A stretch of DNA of 64,000 nt from Carettochelys insculpta (Eukaryota > Chordata > Testudines > Carettochelyidae). The stretch is from the NCBI RefSeq assembly GCF_033958435.1, contig NC_134137.1:125462001-125526000 (forward strand), given 5' to 3'. The notes below the pieces were generated by a model. It had not been told where the DNA came from, ran no database searches, and saw nothing but the letters and a program-made list of their open reading frames with translations. Each line of letters begins with the position of its first letter. Position 1 is the first letter of the stretch. Shown here in pieces: positions 32,977 to 45,310 of this stretch. Made by a program: the position numbers and the translations under genes.

Positions 32977-35133
32977 TGAGTTAAATCATTCCACCTGTTT
33001 ATAATTAAATGAACCAACTAGTTTTTAGAACCATATTGAAATAAATTACAATTGTTTTAAAATATTTATGTTACGGCAGCCCACAAAAGCCCCACTCAGC
33101 ACTGGAGACATGTGGAGCCAGGAACTACAAAAACACAGAGGAAGACATGGTTCCTGACTCTAGCAGCTCACTAATGCCATCACATCCAGTGACTGATCTG
33201 TTCTTTAATAAAGAAGGTGGCAAAAAAATCAGTTTCAGCAGATGTCACCAATATTGCTTCATCTCAACTTCATTAAAGGTGTCTGAGAGCAAATTAGAAG
33301 CAACTGTGCAGAACTATGCTGAACAAACTCCAGTTCCTTACAGGGAATAGACTTGATGACTTTGAGTTAACTTAAAATCATAAGCTATATCAGCCAATAA
33401 CATCAAGGTGAAGAACCTGTTCCCATACTCAAAAAGAAATGCACTGAGCACTGTCTTACTCAGCAAGGCAGACTTATTATTGGTTCTGATAGTATCCTAA
33501 CATCCAAGTCATGAAATGATTCTAGAAGATGACACTCGCTTTCCTCCCACTTGCTTCCAATTATCCAGGCTTCCACCGCCACCCCCCAAACAATAGTTAA
33601 GAATTTCCAAAAAGATGTTATACACTTAAGATATGGTGGACTACCCCATTAACAATAAATCATTAGAAATTCATATGGATTTTCAAAGCACAATTTAATC
33701 AGTTTAGTAACTGTTGGTGGAAAGATAGGCAAACTCAAATTTTAACCCATATATTCCCATTCCCTTCATGATCCTAGCAGATGGAATTTAGCCAGTGTAC
33801 TTACCATTAGTAACGTCACACCACAGAGGGCTTGAGCCAGCGAAGTATTAAGCAGCTGGAACACCCCAGGGAACAAGACGCTGTGGGAGAACAAGTATGA
33901 GTGATTCCTGGTCATTGCTTTTTCAAGGCTGTGCTAATTTTGCATTTGCTTGGAATTTTGGCAAAGCATGCCTTTCAACTCAAGTCTTCTAACTGGCTAC
34001 AGGCAGCTCAACACAGTCACAAATGGCCTCTTGGCAACTTTGCCGCTTAAAAGACCATGTCTTCCACTGGAGTAAGACAATTATGCCAATATAAATCACT
34101 GGAAGGGCTGCTTAAATGTTCTGTCAAAAGTCCTGAGTACTCACAAACTGAAACTATGTCATAAACTTCATGCCAAAGGGTATTATCGTGAGATGATAGA
34201 GAATCTTTCACAAAATTATTTTAGTGTAAAAAAAGAGGTTTAATTTCCTACATAGCTTGTTACTTTATTTTAAAGTGCTGTTAATAAACTTTCACAAATA
34301 TTTTCATCAGTAGGATAGCAGACACCACAAAGGTGGCTAACAGACATTTTTAATTTGCTATGGTGTTAGTGGGCACTTTTACAGTATAAACTTGTTGATC
34401 CAATTATATTATAGCTCGTTTTAATAAAAACACAATGGAAAGCTGATTAAGTGCATGATTAAGAAGCAATCAAATTACTAGTGTGGCAAAATTTTGGTAG
34501 TCTGAAGAATGTAGGACACACAAGGATACTCTTTAAGGGGAAAACTGCAATTTTACTATCAACAGGAGATCTTATTGTACTGAGATTTTATTCTAGGGAA
34601 TTCCTGAATACTGTGCCTAGGGAAGTTGGATGCTCTCATCTCAGTAAAATTTAGAGGCCTGACTTCCATAGGATCATTAGGATAATCAAAAACTTAGTTA
34701 AATAAATTATAGCTGGAGTAGAAAGTTCTTAAGGGTGCCGATCGTATTCTCTTGTTGTTCCAAGCAAAAAAGTAATTCTGACACCAAATAAGAGTTTTGA
34801 ATCTATAGGAATGTATGCTACTGAATGGATTTAGGTAAGTTAATAATAATGATGTTAGATAATGATGGATTTTATTTTAACTTGTGGTTGCTTAAGTTAC
34901 GATTGCTTCCGAGTTTGATAACACAGCTGTGAAAACAACTGATTTAGATTTCTTAATCTTTCTTAGGGAGACTTTCATACTGTTGAGAACCACTGAATGC
35001 ATGAGATTTAACTATACATCTCTTTTCTTTTTAATATGTTTTTTCATAATTTTTCTTGCCATATATCAAAATGGTCAAATATGTTGGTTTTAAAACCATG
35101 ACTTTGTCCCACATGGCCTTTGCTCATATTGAT
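32977..35133. other. A+T-rich sequence apart from the exon candidate
   Basis: Outside 33805-33880 I see no open frame with recognisable residues, repeat terminus or RNA gene. Confidence 0.45.
33805..33880 (-). CDS. Candidate internal exon, 76 bp, unidentified
   Basis: On the minus strand a pyrimidine-rich acceptor (CTTGTTCTCCCACAG) precedes 76 bases that end directly at a consensus donor GTAAGTAC (reverse complement of 33797-33804). One frame is open throughout after a single leading base and reads a hydrophobic stretch, VLFPGVFQLLNTSLAQALCG followed by VTLLM, which would suit a membrane segment. The other two frames are less plausible, and one has an early TAA. I do not recognise the protein. 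A good acceptor-donor pair with an open frame can occur by chance in 64 kb, so this is only a candidate. Confidence 0.3.
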
Positions 35134-35906
35134 GGTCCTAGCAAATTCACAGTCAATTTCATAGTCATAGGATTTTAAAAATTGTAAGTTTTCAAAAATG
35201 CATAAACTTCATGATTCCAGCTATTTAAATCTGAAATTTCACAGTTTTGTATTTATAGGAATCCTGACCTAAAAAAGAGTTGTGGGGGGGCTTGCAAGAG
35301 TATTGTAGGAGGGTTTACAGTACTTCAACCCTTACATCTGCGCTGCTGCAGGTGGCAGTTCCACCTTCAGAGCTGGGCAGTTGAACAGCAGCAGCTGCTG
35401 AGCAGCAGTCCAACATTGAAGGCAGAGCATTCACCACCAGCAGCAGGAGTGGCAACAGCAGCACAGAAGTAATGATAGTGTGGAATGGTATTGCCGCCCT
35501 CAACTCTGCACTGCTGTCTGCAGAGCTGGGTCCTCTGCCAGAAGTCACCACTTTCTTACCACCCAGCTCTGAAGGCCTCAGTACAGAAGTAAGGGTGGCA
35601 TGGTATGGAACTGCCACTCTTCTGTGCTGCTGCTGGCAAGGCGCTGCCTTCAGAGCTGGGCACCTAGCCAACATCTGCTGATCAGCTCTGAAGGCAGTGC
35701 AGAAGTAAGGGTGGCTATATGATTCCCCCTCCAAATATTCTTGTGATACTGCCTGCAACTATCATTTGGGTCAAGACCCCGAATTTGAGAAACACTGATT
35801 TTCCCCCTATAAAATCAGTTCAGTATAGAGTAAAAGCACACAAAAGACCCAATCTCACAGGGAGATTCTGTGATGCAATTTTCATCATTGTGAATTTGGT
35901 AGGGCC
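35134..35906. mobile_element. Non-autonomous DNA transposon with 17-bp terminal inverted repeats, about 773 bp
   Basis: The left end GGTCCTAGCAAATTCAC (35134-35150) pairs with the reverse complement of the right end, GGCCCTACCAAATTCAC (35890-35906), with 15 of 17 bases equal. The A+T-rich outer parts (CATAGGATTTTAAAAATTGT) frame a G+C-rich interior (35335-35715) with repeated modules AGAAGTAAGGGTGGC and TTCAGAGCTGGGCA. The ORF at 35315-35758 is made of these modules and is not a gene. I have seen this type repeatedly in turtle genomes; I suspect a hAT relative but saw no 8-bp duplication. Confidence 0.65.
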
Positions 35907-36649
35907 GTCTATTCATCCCACAGTGAAGAAAAATTTGGACAGTATCTGCCATTTATTTAAGATAAAACTGCCAATAACTCAAATGGAATTCTGTAAGCTG
36001 GAAGCAAAAAGGCAACATGGGGTCTAAAATACCAGATCTGGGACAATACAGTTGCTTGTGTAACATACTGTGATGTCATACATATAGAATTATTATTGTG
36101 CTACTTAACCAAGCATTAGAAGAAGCAAAGTTGTGTGTTAAAGGGGCACTGAAAAGGGAACAGAAAAATGCTGGCCAACTAAATTTTCAGTTATTTTATT
36201 TTTGAAAAGTGTTTCTTATTATGTGAAAGTTTCCATTGAAAAATTAGAAAAAGTTGTGGCTGACTATCAGCAGTCAGACATTAAATGAATTTAGGTCTAA
36301 TTCAGCAACATTTACACATATTGACTAGTATTTTTGAATGCAGGTAGCCTCATTTATTTCAGGTTATGTTTATAAGTTCTAACTAGGCTCCAAAATAAGG
36401 TACATAATGGAAGTTGATTGTTAGAAAATCCAATCTAATGACTGGTCGGATAATCCATCCAAACTATTAATTACAAAAATCATAACAACCAACCATAATT
36501 AATTCACTGAAAGCAGTACAGCAGGGTATAATGTCTCCACCTGTACTGAAAAGAAACAAAACAATTAAATAGATTGATATTAGAAAACTATCTAGCCAAT
36601 CCTAACTTTTTTAAAATGTTAGTTATGTTGTCCTAAACCTTCTTCATTA
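35907..36649. other. No feature seen
   Basis: A+T-rich host sequence. The short frame at 35719-36027 overlaps the transposon end and shows nothing recognisable. Confidence 0.45.
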
Positions 36650-37078
36650 AGACTATGTCTATACTAGCAAGTTCTTTCAGAAAATCTGGCCCTTTTCTGA
36701 AAGAAAAGATGGACTGTCTACAAACAAAATGCACTCTCTCAATCTGAAATCGAAAGAATGTGGCTCTTCTTATGGAAACCCTCTTACTCTTCTGGATCAG
36801 AAAGAGTGCCTTCTTTCAAAAGCTTCTTTTGTAAGATAATGTGTGTAAACACTCTTTGGGCCCTTTTTTTGAAACAGCAGTCCTCATGGCATGGATTTTT
36901 CGATCCCTCGCCCGTTCTTTTGAAAGGGCAAGGGCTGTGTGGATGCTCTCTGTCAAAAAGCAGATTGATCTTTCCATCTGCTTTTTGTGTGTGGATGTGC
37001 TCTTTTGAACTAAGTGTTTTTGAAAGAGATCTTCTAGAAGAAATTCTTTCAAAAGATCACTGTAGTGTAGACGTAGCC
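36650..37078. mobile_element. Harbinger-type MITE with TTA flanks, about 429 bp
   Basis: The left terminus GACTATGTCTATACTAGC and the reverse complement of the right terminus GGCTACGTCTACACTACA are inverted repeats. TTA occurs at 36647-36649 and at 37079-37081, which fits the 3-bp TWA duplication of PIF/Harbinger elements (one extra A on the left). The interior is rich in TTTCAAAAG/CTTTTGAAA blocks. It is non-coding. Confidence 0.7.
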
Positions 37079-40000
37079 TTAGTCTGAAGTTATATTGCAT
37101 TTCTTGCATACCTAGACTTCAGCTGCAAAAGAAGCCCAAGTAAGATAATGCTTTGATATTCTGTAATTTTTAAAGTAAAATGTATATTATATATTATATT
37201 TTATTGTATCTTATTGTATCATATCATCTGTCAGCAAGTTAAAACCACTTTATCAATGACCCTGCAGCTGCACTCGTAGTTTAACAAACAAACAAACAAA
37301 CAAAAAAAACCCCCACCACATATAATGTTTACATAACCTTTGAAAGCACAGTATCTTAGCTGGGGAACAGGAAGCCACTGGAGTAATTAGAAAGGTATAT
37401 TGTCGTGCATATAATCATAGAAGGATGTTTGTATTATAGACCAACACATCATTAAGGCTACAATTGTTATTTAATGTGGCACAATAATCTTTCTACTCTT
37501 CATGAAATTTGCTTAAGTAATTACTTTTATTAGCTCATTGGCTCTATGATCTGATAGTCTAGCAAAGTGTTATAGCTAAAGAAATATATCTGTTTTCATA
37601 AAGCCCCCCACTTTTTATTAAGTTTGATTGTTACTGCTTACATAGAATGACCACTACCTCATCAGAAAAAAAAAAGAAGCCAGGAGACATGGAGGAAGAA
37701 GAGGCAATTGATTAGAAGCTTTAGACAAGCATTAAAATGTTGCAATATTGATCTGAAAAAACTTTAAATGTATTAACCAAACCCTAATCTTCTGCATTTC
37801 TCCATACTTATTTATAGAATATGTTCCAACAAAAGGAATACATTAAATCAATGACCTGAAATGTGTGTGCATTTTTCATTTATTTTTGCACTTGCTAACA
37901 GCATTCGAGGATAGTCACTGCAGCTGTTCAACACTTTGAACTTTGTTTCCAAAACACCACCTATCTGCCTCAATGTGTGGGGTCACTTGATGGGATCAGT
38001 GTGAAAATGCACACTCCTAGTAGCAAATCAGGGAGCTGTTCCTTGATGGACATTAGATAGCTCCTCTCCTTGGGATTCTCTAGCACCCAATGACCAGCTG
38101 GCAGCAGGGGTACTCTTTGGCCAGAACTCATGGGGTCACAGGATTTAGCTGGATGCAGGGGCCACATGGAGCCTCTTTTGACTTTATTCCAGCAGCTTCG
38201 TCCTACATATGCGCACTAGAAATGAGAATCCAGATGGCTTATATGGCTCTAGATGAGTGCCAGCTTCAGGGTCAGGAAAGAATTTTTTCTCCTGTGTGCC
38301 AGTTTACAGATGACCAGAAAGGTTATTGCTTCCCCACAGCACCTCCAAGCCACAGTGGGATAAAGGAACATCATTAGTAACTAACTGAGGCACTGGGGTT
38401 CAGTTCTTAGTTTGTCATGACTTGCAGCTGTTTTCCAATGAACTCAAAAGAATAACATGACTGGTTCCCAGAAGTAAAAGGCCTGGGATTTTGTTCATGG
38501 GCCTTGGGCTCATGGGATAGGGCGAGATCTTGTGGCCCTCGTGGTCCAAGGTCAGATTTTGTGGTAGACCTTTTTCAGCATTCTCATGGAGGGAGGGTGC
38601 TAGGATGCAGACACAAGAGTTCTGGAGGTTGAGGTGAGTCCTGGAGCCTACCCTGAGTAAAAGGTTATATGGTAAGAAGCCCTCTGCATCCTTGGAATAG
38701 AACCAATTAAATGCCTGGTACAGGATCACATGTGTGATGGGCAGCTAGTGCCCCTCCCCAATGTCAAATTTTAATAAACTTTGCAGCCTGCTGCTTAATT
38801 CTATAAATGTGTCTGTCCTCATTTTGCTGTGTCCACATTGTTCGAGGTTTTATAAAGTAATAACTTCTGAAGCTACCAAAAACATTAGTTAGCCTATTTT
38901 TTTTCTGATCTTACTATGCTTAGATCAAAACCAATACATGTTAGAAGAAATACATGCCCCATGGAATCAAAGCTCATTTTGAATAAATATACTAACATAC
39001 ATGTATATTTTAGTATGAAATACAAGACTTTTCTGCAAAGCTTGTCTAGTATTTAATGAAGAAAATACTGAAGAGCGACATGTAAATTGCTAGACAACAT
39101 TTGTTTTTCATTTTAAACTTTAAGCTTGCTTTCAAAAGATGTTGTGGTTTTCATGTTTACTATCATTACAACAAGGTAAGTCTGAAATACCTTTATCTTA
39201 TTTGCGGGATTTGTGCTTGATGCTTTTTGTTTGAATAGAAGTGTCAGCTGTATTTTACTTTACTGTATAAAAAAGTTTCAGAATTTAATTAAGGGTCAAG
39301 TACCAGCCATAGATAAATGCAACAGCTAAAGCATATTTCTGATCTCTCTGAAGTCTGCAATCATGAAAATTATTATCATTGAGTAAAACTGGTCTCAATG
39401 ATGGTGACTGGGAGATGGAATCTGTGCTAGTCAGCCATAATTTACATAATAATGGGTTCCCAGTTTTCATCAGCACCTTTTGTTTGTACAGTGCTTACTG
39501 CTACAGTAAATTGTCAAAATGTCATTTCTATCCAATCAGCCAGAAAATATCAACAGTAAACAAGGCACAAGAAGAAATTCTCTGATTAAAAGTATGGTGG
39601 AGGTAATAGTAAAACTGAAGACTCAGTAATAGTCCCAGTGATATTTTCTGGTATTTTCAGTAATATAATTGTACAGCTTATGAAACATTATTTTTAATGA
39701 GGAAAGAACACACAGACTGTGATGTCATTCAAAAATTTCAGCAAAAGACTAGAACTTGTTCACATCTGTATGTGTCATTATCTGTTTGTTGCCTTTTCCA
39801 GAGTGGCAGTTTATTGCCCCTCATCAGAACTACAGATTTAAAAAAAATTATCTTTGTACTTACAGTGATATGAACTGGATAACGTAAGGTTTGAAGAAAA
39901 GTGCCAAGATGACACTAAACGCTGAATGAGACTGCTGCTCCAAATCTCTCTCCCTCTATCTCACACACACACACAAATGCACGCACAAACACACAGCTAG

Positions 40001-43000
40001 ATGCTATGTAAGTTTGTATAAATTCACTGTATCCAAGGAGAATATAAGGGTGAATTAGAACCGTGTACACTTTATAACTTTATAATTGCAAACTATATTA
40101 AAATTAAAGGCTTCAGATTGTGTTTGAAATAAAAATGAATAAAGTGGCATCCTGCCAAGGAGTACCAGAAACTACTCTTCTGTGGAACTGAAACATTTGG
40201 CTCGTATAATACTTAATTTATTTTTATGAAATGACAAGTTACATAAATGTATGTTTAAAAGAGAAGAGATTTTTTTTTCAAAAGTTGCTTTTTCTTCTGG
40301 CCCATAAAGGTTGACACAGTTACAGCCAATATATAAACTGAACAAAAAACAATAAACTTCCCTCAAGTGGGTTTTCCAGCTATTCATTCTTAAAAGGTTT
40401 TTTAAAAAAATGTGATCATGTAGTTGAGTCACCAAAGAAAAGGCTCACAGTACCTTCCTTTGAAAATGAATGGGAGATTAAAAATCTATTGAAATGAAGT
40501 GTTGACACAAGGAAATATTTTGTAGAGCTTTCAGGTTTCTTCACCATTCATTTTATTTTGCTCGGCTACTTTTAATTTTTTTTTTCTACTTCTTCTCTTT
40601 GAAAATCCTACATTGTCCAAACCCTTTCGATTAAGCAGCTCGCCTGAATGAAAGCTCTGTGATGATGTGGCAGTGCATCAATAAACAGGATGCCTCTCAA
40701 AGCTGGGCAGAATACTGAGAAATAGGGCTGATCAGTGGTAATTACTCTGACACTTCATGCAGTACAGGGAATTAGCTCCTAGGACTCTGGGCCGAATGAA
40801 GAAGTCGTCGTTGATGTTCCACATTGTGAATGCATCAGTGCCTGAACCCATTATGAGTTTAAACGGAGATGGGAATTTACTATAGGCATTTTTTTCCTTT
40901 GGTTTGGACTATGGAACAACGTGCAGAACATAAAAGTAATTCAGAATGCTGAGGGAACTGCATTTGTATTTGGCTAAAGATCTTATATTTATTTTCTGTT
41001 AAAACATGTAATTAAATAAAGGGGTGCCCACAGCAACCATATTCATAGGAAGGAATCCACTGTTATGAAGGGGACACCCAGGTGCCAAGTAAGTAAGTGA
41101 AATTACTCTATGGCAAACCTAAGAAACTAGAACATGTGAAAATACATACCAGGAGGGGAAATACAGCTAAAAAGGCAACTAGTTAGCAGCTGCCACTCTG
41201 ACCTTTAGCTGCATCCATGGTAACTGGGCTAAAGATGGAGTTCCATTTTATTATTCTCACACCCACAATGTTAAGCCTATGAATCCCATTGCAATTTAAT
41301 GGCTGAAATCAGAAGGCAGATCTGTGTTCATTGGACCAGTGCCGACATCCTCTTAGCTAATGAGTGCAATAAACATTTTCATGCCAGGAAACCAATGCAA
41401 GTGGAAATATTATGCCATACAGAAGCATATCCCCCAAACACAAAGAAATGGTCAGTAAAGTCAGTTCTCTATGATCATTTGCATATAATATAATTTTTTC
41501 AGTTTTGAAGCCATGCGTCTTTGAAGCAGGAAGATATTTAATTCATGTGAGGTTTAATACTGTGGTATGCAATGCTGTTCATTTTACATTAAGAATTTTA
41601 AGAATTATGTATTTCAGTGTTAATGAAGTACCCCATGAAATGTTCCTCATTATTTTCCTAAAATAATCTTATTTATGAATGTATTTTCCTTTCATGCACC
41701 TATAATATATTTCATCCCCTTTTCTTGGCAATCTACAGTACGAACAACTGAGCAAAAACCAGTAAAACCGCAAAGTGTTTCAACAAGAACGAGAGCTTTG
41801 TTCTAACTTTTGTCTCTATTGTAATTTGATTCAGGCAGTTTTCTTAAAGATCAGTGACAACAATGTCATATCTTTGTCTTGTGAGCAGAAAGCAAGACAT
41901 TTATCATCCTTACTTGGGCTGAAGAACCAGAACAATGACAAAAGCAGCTAAAGGATCCACACTAGATATGTCTTTGAATTCACAAGCATGTCTGCCTCTG
42001 AGTTCTGTGGTAACCTGTAAAATTGAAAATCTAAGGTATAGAATGTGACAAAAAATGGAGTTTTAAGACTTTACTTCGAAAATCAGATAACTGAGGGTTA
42101 TACATAATTATTTTTAAAAAATAAAATATATAATGTTGAGCTTTACTAACACATTTTATCTGTCATCTTTTTCCAGATAAAGGCAAACTGATCCTCTAAT
42201 AACCCCACAGACTGTTGTGAAGTAGGAAACTCTGACTTTTTAAGTGTACAGTTAACAGATAATGGTCACCAGTATCTCCTGAATTCTTAGGTAAATTTAC
42301 CTTATTTGCTTCAATACAGTGCAAAGACATAAAACTACATTGGTATATTCATAGAGAGTAATAAATGAAATATATCTGTCTCTCACAGTCAACGTCTTCC
42401 TCCATCTGAAATATATCAGAATTTTATTTTTGTTAAAATGTTAGACCAGTATAAAAGAAAGGGCTTAATAACGTCTCCTGACAAGGACTTTCTTTCTTTC
42501 TTTCTTTCTTTTATTATGGAATAATGCCAAAAATTCTTTATAATAAAAAACTTGAACTATTTTGCCAGCAGAAGCTGCTTGTTCTGGTACCTATAAAGGT
42601 TACCCAGAAAATATTGTTGATATTACTTTTTTTAAAAAATAATGTCACTTTTTATTGTTATTGTAACTTTTTTGGATAACAAAGAAAAGAGAAAACAGAA
42701 GATGTTATACCTCAAGCCACCCAGTTCACTAGTTTAAAAATATTAGGTTAAAAAAATGCTGTTTGCCAATTATACCGAAGCCTAGAAATGTCACAAAAGG
42801 CAAGGAAATCTCCTGGGTAACATTCAGAAATAATATGCTTTGGATCATACTGTATATTAAATGACAACAGAGAATTTGAAAAAGAAGTCCTCCAAAATCT
42901 TTGAAATATGACTAATCTGAAGTTGAAATACACTGTTCTTACCAGTTAACATCCTTGAGATAAAAAGCTTCTGACACATTGGCTAATGTGAAGAAATATT

Positions 43001-43105
43001 TACCTCTGTAAAGTAATACTGGACTATAGTGTGAGGGATTTTTAAGGAGAAAGTTGGTATGGAGCAATCTGGCATTGCTATTGTTCTATTTGGTTAAATC
43101 TCTAC
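37079..43105. other. Long quiet host stretch with simple repeats and one possible LINE remnant
   Basis: This is A+T-rich and almost free of recognisable transposons. There is an AAAC run near 37285-37302, an AC run near 39961-39976, and a stretch at about 38190-38345 (CAGGGTCAGGAAAGAATTTT and following) that resembles a LINE-derived repeat I know from turtles ('gtcaggaaggaatttt'), at low confidence. A repeat-free, homeodomain-site-like block at 40600-41000 could be conserved non-coding DNA. I find no exon. Confidence 0.4.
42488..42512. repeat. TTTC microsatellite
   Basis: About six units of CTTT/TTTC in a row. Confidence 0.9.
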
Positions 43106-43110
43106 GGGCT

Positions 43111-43513
43111 TGTGAGTGGTTCGCACCTGGGACCGGGTGGCCTAGTGGCTAGGCCCCCTGGCCAGGGCCTGTTGGGTGGGTCTTCAGCCCCACCCAAGAG
43201 TCTATGGGTTAAGTTTGGGCTGTGGCCCTGAGAATCTAGTTCCCCCTTTGGCAGGAGGGGGTTTCCTGCGGGGAGGGGGGAGGGCTCCCCACTCCCCTCA
43301 GTGCCTGGGGGACGGTCCTGGGCTGCGCCCTCCAGCAGCTGACTGAGTGCAGCTCCTGCCTCTTGGCTGGTCAGCCCCAAAGTGGGCTGGCTTCCTTCCT
43401 TTCATACCCCTCCAGGCCTGACACAGGCCACAGGTGAACCATGGAGGGGCTGATTGGGCCAACAGGCCTTGTTTAACCCCTTCCTTGCCTGGCCTCTATC
43501 TCACACTCTTACA
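43111..43513 (-). repeat. 3' LTR of the gypsy element
   Basis: On the plus strand it runs from TGTGAGTGGTTCGCACCT to CTCACACTCTTACA, so the minus-strand copy begins TG and ends CA as LTRs should. It aligns along its length with 48017-48394, but is 25 bases longer and has scattered differences, for example extra G runs near 43258-43285. Confidence 0.9.
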
Positions 43514-43539
43514 CATCCCCTGCCTCAAGACCGCCATAG

Positions 43540-44998
43540 GGGTCTGACCCTCCCCCAACTGTGTGCCTTCTCCCCTGGAAAAAAAGTCCATGTTTGCATG
43601 ATCCTTCCCTACACGATGCTGGATCTGGAAGGAGAAGGGTTGGAGGGAGAGGTACCACCTCATGATTCTGGGGTTTGTCCCTTTCGTCGCCTGTAGTCAG
43701 CACAGTGGGATGTGGTCAGTGACGAGGGTAAAGTGTCTGCCGAGGAGGTAGCATTGGAGTGAGTCTATGGCCTATTTGACTGCTAGGGCCTCTTTCTCTA
43801 TTACTGAGTAGGTCTTCTCCCTTGGGGAGAGCTTCCGGCTGATATTAAGAATTGGGTGCTCCTCACCTCCCACAACTTGGGAGAGCACAGCTCCCACGAC
43901 TTGGGAGAGCACAGCTCCCACCCCGACATCTGAGGCATCTGTCTGTAGCAGGAACTCCTTTGAGAAGTCAGGGCTGTACAGGACCGGTTTTCAGCAGAGC
44001 TGGGCCTTTAGGGCCTGAAAAGCTTCCTCACAAGTTGGAGTCCATGGGACATGGTTGGGAACCTCTTTCCTGAGGAGATTGGTAAGAGGGTCAGAGATAG
44101 AGGAGAAGCCCAGGATGAAACGGCGGTAATACCCTGTTAACTCCAGGAACTGTCGTACCTGTCTTTTCGAGGATGAAGGGGCGTACTGCTGGAGGGCTTG
44201 GACCTTTCCCACTAGGGGGCGTACCATGCCCTTCCCCAAGGTGTACCCTAAGTAGATGATCTCATCCCTTCCAAGGTGGCATTTTGCTGGATTCACCATC
44301 AGGTCCACTTCCTGGAGGGACTGCAATACAGCAGACATGTTGTAGGTGGGTCTGCCAATCGCAGCTATAGATCACTATATCATCCAAATACACCATGGCA
44401 TATTGGCTATGGGGACGTAGAAGCTGATCCATTAGGCGCTGGAACGTTGCTGGGGCACCACGCAGCCTGAAGGGCATGGTCTGGAACTGGCAGAGTCCAA
44501 AGGGAGTGGAGAACGCCATCTTCTCCTTGGACTCAGGCATGAGGGGGATTTGACAATAGCCCTTTGTTAAGTCGAGAGTAGTTATGTACTCTGCTTTCCC
44601 AAGCCGATCCAGCAACTCATCTACCCAGAGCATTGGGTAGGCATTGAATTTGGACATGTCATTCAACTTCTGGAAGTTGATGCAAAACCGGATGCTCCCT
44701 CCCGGTTTGGGGACTAGGACTAGTGAGCTTTTCCATTCACTGAAAGATTCCTCGATTACCCCCAGCACTCGCATCCACTGCAGTTCTTGCTTTACCACCT
44801 TTCTCAACTTCTGGGGAAGGGGCTGAGGCATCTCTTGGACCTTAAACCCAGGTTTGGTCTGGATATGGTGGACAGCCAGGAGATTTGACCGGGTTTCACT
44901 GAAAAGACTGTGGAGAAGGCGGCAACTAACTTCTGGGCCTGAAGCCTCTGTTCCGGGGTAAGGTTAGGCCCAATCTGTACCTCCCTGGGGGTTGTCAC
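43540..44998 (-). pseudogene. Gypsy reverse transcriptase and RNase H (frameshifted)
   Basis: The RT is read in a frame from 44831 with EWKSSLVLVPKPGGSIRFCI, the palm block ITTLDLTKGYCQIPL (catalytic aspartate near 44575), FQTMPFRLRGAPATFQRLMD and the YLDD box (44390-44379). A frame change in 44262-44338 leads into the connection domain (GYTLGKGMVRPL, FLELTGYYRRFI). RNase H follows with [16 protein letters not shown] (about 43960) and a basic/acidic [11 protein letters not shown] block (about 43790). Within RNase H an 8-residue segment is tandemly duplicated in frame (43863-43910). An upstream piece (44998-44804) is in another frame. No active protein is possible. Confidence 0.85.
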
Positions 44999-45310
44999 CT
45001 CTGCTGCCTGGGGCCCCAGTTCCGGGTCTGGTGGGTAGGGGGTGATTACTAGCCCTTCCTGGGCCTTTCAGGGTTTTAAGAGATTGATATGGTAGACCTG
45101 CTGCCCCTTAAGCTCATTCGGCTGGTCTACCTCATAGTTCACTGGGCCCACTCACTGGATGATCTCATAAGTCCCCTGCCAGCAGGCAAGGAGCTTAGAG
45201 TGGGTACTTGGTAGTAGCAGTAGCACCCAGTCCCCCGGATGAAACTCACAGAGTCTTGCTTTTTTGTTGTAAGTGGCCTCCTGGGCCCGCTGTGCTTGGA
45301 GGAGGTTCTC

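Noticed and set aside
35315..35758. 147-codon minus-strand frame
   Set aside because: Made of the repeated modules of the TIR element at 35134-35906; no gene signature.
39118..39182. Exon candidate ending at AAGGTAAGTC
   Set aside because: The acceptor is poor and the 17-codon frame shows nothing recognisable.
41040..41100. Exon candidate ending at AAGTAAGTAAG
   Set aside because: Weak acceptor without a pyrimidine tract and only an 18-residue frame; the donor-like site is part of a short GTAA repetition.
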